Assembly: GCA_024653215.1 (NCBI GenBank)
Contig: JANLFU010000001.1
Location: forward strand, 205,492 to 269,491
Source of the DNA: Candidatus Saccharicenans sp.
GTDB taxonomy: Bacteria; Acidobacteriota; Aminicenantia; Aminicenantales; Saccharicenantaceae
Length of the DNA stretch: 64,000 nucleotides
Direction of reading: 5' to 3'
Part shown: piece after piece, positions 61,351 through 64,000 of the stretch
How the letters are laid out: every line of letters starts with the position of its first letter
Numbering within the stretch: the stretch's first letter is position 1
Translations under genes and position numbers: made by a program
Notes under the pieces: model-generated
What the model was told of the DNA's origin: nothing
Databases searched by the model: none
Seen by the model: only the letters and a program-made list of their open reading frames with translations

Positions 61351-64000
61351 TTATTGGCTCTTTATGATCAGCAACCAGCCTTTGCCCGGCTCCAGCGGAA
61401 TCGGTTCGCCCGGCTTGAAAATTCTGGCCGGCTGAAAGTTTTCAATGGCCGGGGCTTCTACCACCGCCTTCCCGGGGTTAATTCCAAGTTTCTTCCAGTT
61501 GATGATGAGCTGGCAGTCTTCTGGCCTGCCCGACCAGCTGGCCAGGGCCACCAGGGTCTTATCCTTTTTCATATAGGCGGTGGCCAGAATATCATCTCTC
61601 CCCGTCTTAACCGGGCAGGCCGGCGACCAGTAACCCAACATCTCGGCTTCGGCCAGGCCAAATTTATCCCAGACCTGCCACAGCGGCCTCGGGTCTCCGG
61701 CCCAGGGCAGCCTGGCCGTCATCCCGTAGACCATTCCCCGCCAGGGATTGCCTCCCTTTTCCAGCATCTCGCCCATCAGGCCGAAGGGGATTCCTGACAT
61801 TTCCACCAGCCAGTAATCGGGCCGGCTATTGTAATCAAAGTACTCTCCGAACCAGAGGCGGTCGAGGTAGGGAAAGTGCTCCAGGTAGAGATTGGCACTG
61901 GAAGCAAAGCCGTCCCTGGGGTTGTACTGGTTGGCCGAGTGCAGGTCGATGAGCGAACCGGGCCGGTATTTTTCCAGCACTTTCCTGACCCTTTTCATGG
62001 TCACCCGGTCGAAGGCCACGTCATCTATGTACAGCCCGTCTATTCCCACGTGTCGGCAGAGCCAGGCCAGCCCTTCTATGTAATAATTGTGCCAGCGGGA
62101 CATGCCGCTGTTGATGACGGCCGCGTCTTTCAGCTCGGGGACGAACCAGCCGGCAATGTAATTTCGGCGCAGGTGCTCCTGCAGCCAGGAATAGCCCCCG
62201 CCCGGTCCGTCGGTGAAAACCTCATGGCCCAGGCTTTTCAGGACGAACAGCTCGGCAGCCCGGTTGCTCAGTTCGCGGATGGTGTAATAGATCTTGACCT
62301 TGAGCCCGCGTCGGTGAGCCTCATCGATGTAGGCCTTCATCCTGTCAGGTCTCAGGAAGGGATAGTTGATGTACGGGTTTATTTCATTGGCGTGGTGAAC
62401 GTTAATCACGTTGGCCCCGGAAGCCGCGATTTCTTCAACCGGCTTGAAGGCGTGGAAATACCTCTCCGAAAAATGTTTGCCGGGGTTGATGGTTTTGAAA
62501 GGGGTGAGCAGCAGGTTGAAGTCGAAATGCAGTTCCTGGCCCTTTGGAATTTTCCTCGGGCCGCCGGCTGCGGTAAAGATCACCCGTTTCTGCTTCTTAT
62601 TTTTTTTGAGTTCTTCTTTGACCGAGACCCAGCCCTTCCCTTCGTTCCACCAGGAGGGCGGCAGGTTGAGCGGCTTCAGGGTGTAAAAGTTGGTGTTGAG
62701 CGGCCGGGAGTAATTTTCAGCCCGGAGCTGAATCTGCAGCCCGGCGTTGACCGTGCCCAGCCACAGGGCATCCTGGTTTTTCTCCCGCTCCCAGCTCCAG
62801 GAAAAGGTCTTTGGCCTCAGGCCACCTTTGAACCCCAGTCCCATCATATAGCGGGCGGCTTCTTCCCGGAGGGCAAAGGTCAGCCGGATGTCGTCTACTT
62901 CTGTTTCTTCTCCGGCGGTGAGCTTAATTCTGAATTCGACGAAACCGTCGAATTCCATCCGGCCCCTGACTTCCATCAGCATCTTCAGGGCCGGGATTTC
63001 GTTTTCAGATTGCCAGCAGACGGTTCCGGGAGTTACTTTTGTAAAAGCGAAAGACTTGTTTTTTATTTCCTGGTAGAGACCGGCGTAGTTCCGAACCGAG
63101 AGTTCAAACGGGCCGTCCAGCAGACCGAAAGGGCTGGAGCCCAGGGCCGTCACCTCTGGGCTGAAGAAGCTCTGCAGGTCGTCGGGCAGGCCGTACCTGG
63201 ACAGCCTGACCTTTCGGCCGAGACAGCTGATGGTCCGGCCCCTGACTTCAAGGGGGGTAAAGGGAGCAACGATCTCATTGTCCTGGGCCAGGCTGGAATT
63301 CAGCCAGCGCAGGCGCGACAGCCGCCAGAGCTCCGAGTCTCCGGCCTCGGGCAGGACCCGGTCAGAGACCTTGATTTTAAGCCTTATGATCTGCGGAGGC
63401 AGGCTGGCGGCCTGGATTTCGACCTGTCCAGAGTATTCGCCTGGCGCCGTTTCCTCCGGTATCTGCCAGCCGCACCACAGGGACTGGACTTTGCCTTTTT
63501 CCACGACCAGGTTCTTTTCAAAGGCCAAACCATCCCAGCCGAGGCCGCCGGTATTGAAGCAGGTGGCCAGGTTGGAGGCGATGGTTCCGGGAGAGTCAAT
63601 TTTCTTCAGGTCGGAAAATTTGACTTTAATATCTTCCAGCTTTTCTTTATGGGCGTACAATCCCAGCTGGAAAACAAAATATTCACCGCGGTCGGCCTGG
63701 CCCTGGTACTGTTCCTGCGGCCCCGCTTCTGCCCACCGGGCCGGCAGGAAATCGCTCATTCTGACCGGAAAGCGACGGTCTTCTGGAAAGACCAGGAACG
63801 GGCGGTTGGGGAGCCTTTCGGCCAGCCGCTTTACTTCATCAGCCGTGGCAACGATTTCCATCGGGTAAAAGCTGCTAAACTCGTCCACGCATTCAAAAGC
63901 CAGGAGCTCGGCCCGGGGAAAGTCCGACGGGTTTAACTTTGAGAGCCAATCCTGCCTGAGCCCGTTGCGGAGCAGCCAGCCGCTTTCGGCCTCGTATTCG
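61351..64000 (-). CDS. Glycoside hydrolase (GH123-like/DUF6067 type), N-terminus cut by window edge
   Basis: The frame stays open to the right edge, 37 codons beyond a possible GTG at 63888, and that extra sequence (FPRAELLAFECVDEF) reads as protein, so the real start lies outside. At least 880 residues are present. WCGWQIPEETAPGEYSGQVE is a beta-domain signature of GH123-type N-terminal modules. The catalytic barrel contains VINVHHANEINPYINYPFL, VGIDGLYIDDVAFDR and GFASSANLYLEHFPY, with Asp residues in DGLYIDDV that are likely catalytic. A final beta-domain ends LEPGKGWLLIIKSQ. The substrate is unknown; related enzymes remove N-acetylgalactosamine or act on plant or host glycans. No signal peptide can be judged. 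Confidence 0.75.
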   Translation of the reverse strand, partial: EYEAESGWLLRNGLRQDWLSKLNPSDFPRAELLAFECVDEFSSFYPMEIVATADEVKRLAERLPNRPFLVFPEDRRFPVRMSDFLPARWAEAGPQEQYQGQADRGEYFVFQLGLYAHKEKLEDIKVKFSDLKKIDSPGTIASNLATCFNTGGLGWDGLAFEKNLVVEKGKVQSLWCGWQIPEETAPGEYSGQVEIQAASLPPQIIRLKIKVSDRVLPEAGDSELWRLSRLRWLNSSLAQDNEIVAPFTPLEVRGRTISCLGRKVRLSRYGLPDDLQSFFSPEVTALGSSPFGLLDGPFELSVRNYAGLYQEIKNKSFAFTKVTPGTVCWQSENEIPALKMLMEVRGRMEFDGFVEFRIKLTAGEETEVDDIRLTFALREEAARYMMGLGFKGGLRPKTFSWSWEREKNQDALWLGTVNAGLQIQLRAENYSRPLNTNFYTLKPLNLPPSWWNEGKGWVSVKEELKKNKKQKRVIFTAAGGPRKIPKGQELHFDFNLLLTPFKTINPGKHFSERYFHAFKPVEEIAASGANVINVHHANEINPYINYPFLRPDRMKAYIDEAHRRGLKVKIYYTIRELSNRAAELFVLKSLGHEVFTDGPGGGYSWLQEHLRRNYIAGWFVPELKDAAVINSGMSRWHNYYIEGLAWLCRHVGIDGLYIDDVAFDRVTMKRVRKVLEKYRPGSLIDLHSANQYNPRDGFASSANLYLEHFPYLDRLWFGEYFDYNSRPDYWLVEMSGIPFGLMGEMLEKGGNPWRGMVYGMTARLPWAGDPRPLWQVWDKFGLAEAEMLGYWSPACPVKTGRDDILATAYMKKDKTLVALASWSGRPEDCQLIINWKKLGINPGKAVVEAPAIENFQPARIFKPGEPIPLEPGKGWLLIIKSQ

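Overview
The window is about 64 kb of moderately GC-rich bacterial chromosome. It is dense with genes, and Shine-Dalgarno sites of the AGGAG type precede many of them. The organism looks like an anaerobic, protein- and polysaccharide-degrading Gram-negative bacterium. Reasons: an anaerobe-type oxidant defence (PerR, desulfoferrodoxin, peroxiredoxin), a K+-dependent membrane pyrophosphatase, a predicted outer-membrane protein, and many exported peptidases and glycosidases (M19, M24, M14 twice, M28 twice, M6-like, M64, sortilin-like BNR protein, GH78, DUF4838, GH123-like). This mix resembles Candidatus Aminicenantes (OP8) or a related Acidobacteriota-like lineage. That placement is inference; no rRNA or ribosomal marker is present.

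Layout. 1-4.4 kb: a truncated PHP metallohydrolase, a GNAT-like protein and an M19 dipeptidase. 4.5-11.0 kb: a regulatory block. A solute-binding protein, a histidine kinase and an NtrC-type activator overlap by ATGA junctions. They are followed by two sigma-54 (-24/-12) promoters, one before a single-domain response regulator and one before a terminated, strongly structured transcript of about 280 nt. Each promoter has a similar 19-bp palindrome 70-80 bp upstream. I think this is the most likely undescribed system in the window. 11.1-13.1 kb: a THEP1-type NTPase and an M24 aminopeptidase. 13.2-19.2 kb: a poly-gamma-glutamate locus (capB-capC-pgsW) facing a convergent operon for an M14/AstE-like hydrolase, a 51-residue membrane protein, an ion-transporter-superfamily permease and an unknown membrane protein.

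19.3-30.2 kb: exported peptidases, a DUF6305-like protein, a DUF72 protein, the K+-dependent pyrophosphatase hppA, and an unusual PTS-EIIA/zinc-ribbon fusion. 30.5-38.7 kb: a GGQ release-factor-like rescue protein, then a housekeeping operon on the minus strand: ftsH-folP-cdaA-ybbR-glmM-pdxJ and an M20 amidohydrolase. It links c-di-AMP synthesis with cell-wall precursor supply in the usual cdaA-ybbR-glmM order. 38.9-50.7 kb: a DUF3943 protein, an AhpD-like protein, a sulfatase-fold/TPR lipoprotein, an NCS1 permease, a 59-residue membrane protein, a DUF4838 glycosidase and a GH78 rhamnosidase.

50.9-64 kb: tRNA-Ala(GGC) with its own promoter, a LPG_synthase_TM flippase-like protein, an M6-like metalloprotease, the perR-dfx-prx operon behind two PerR boxes, a small membrane protein, an M64 peptidase, a sortilin-type BNR protein, and a glycoside hydrolase cut by the window edge. 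No CRISPR array, insertion sequence, prophage or rRNA gene was seen.
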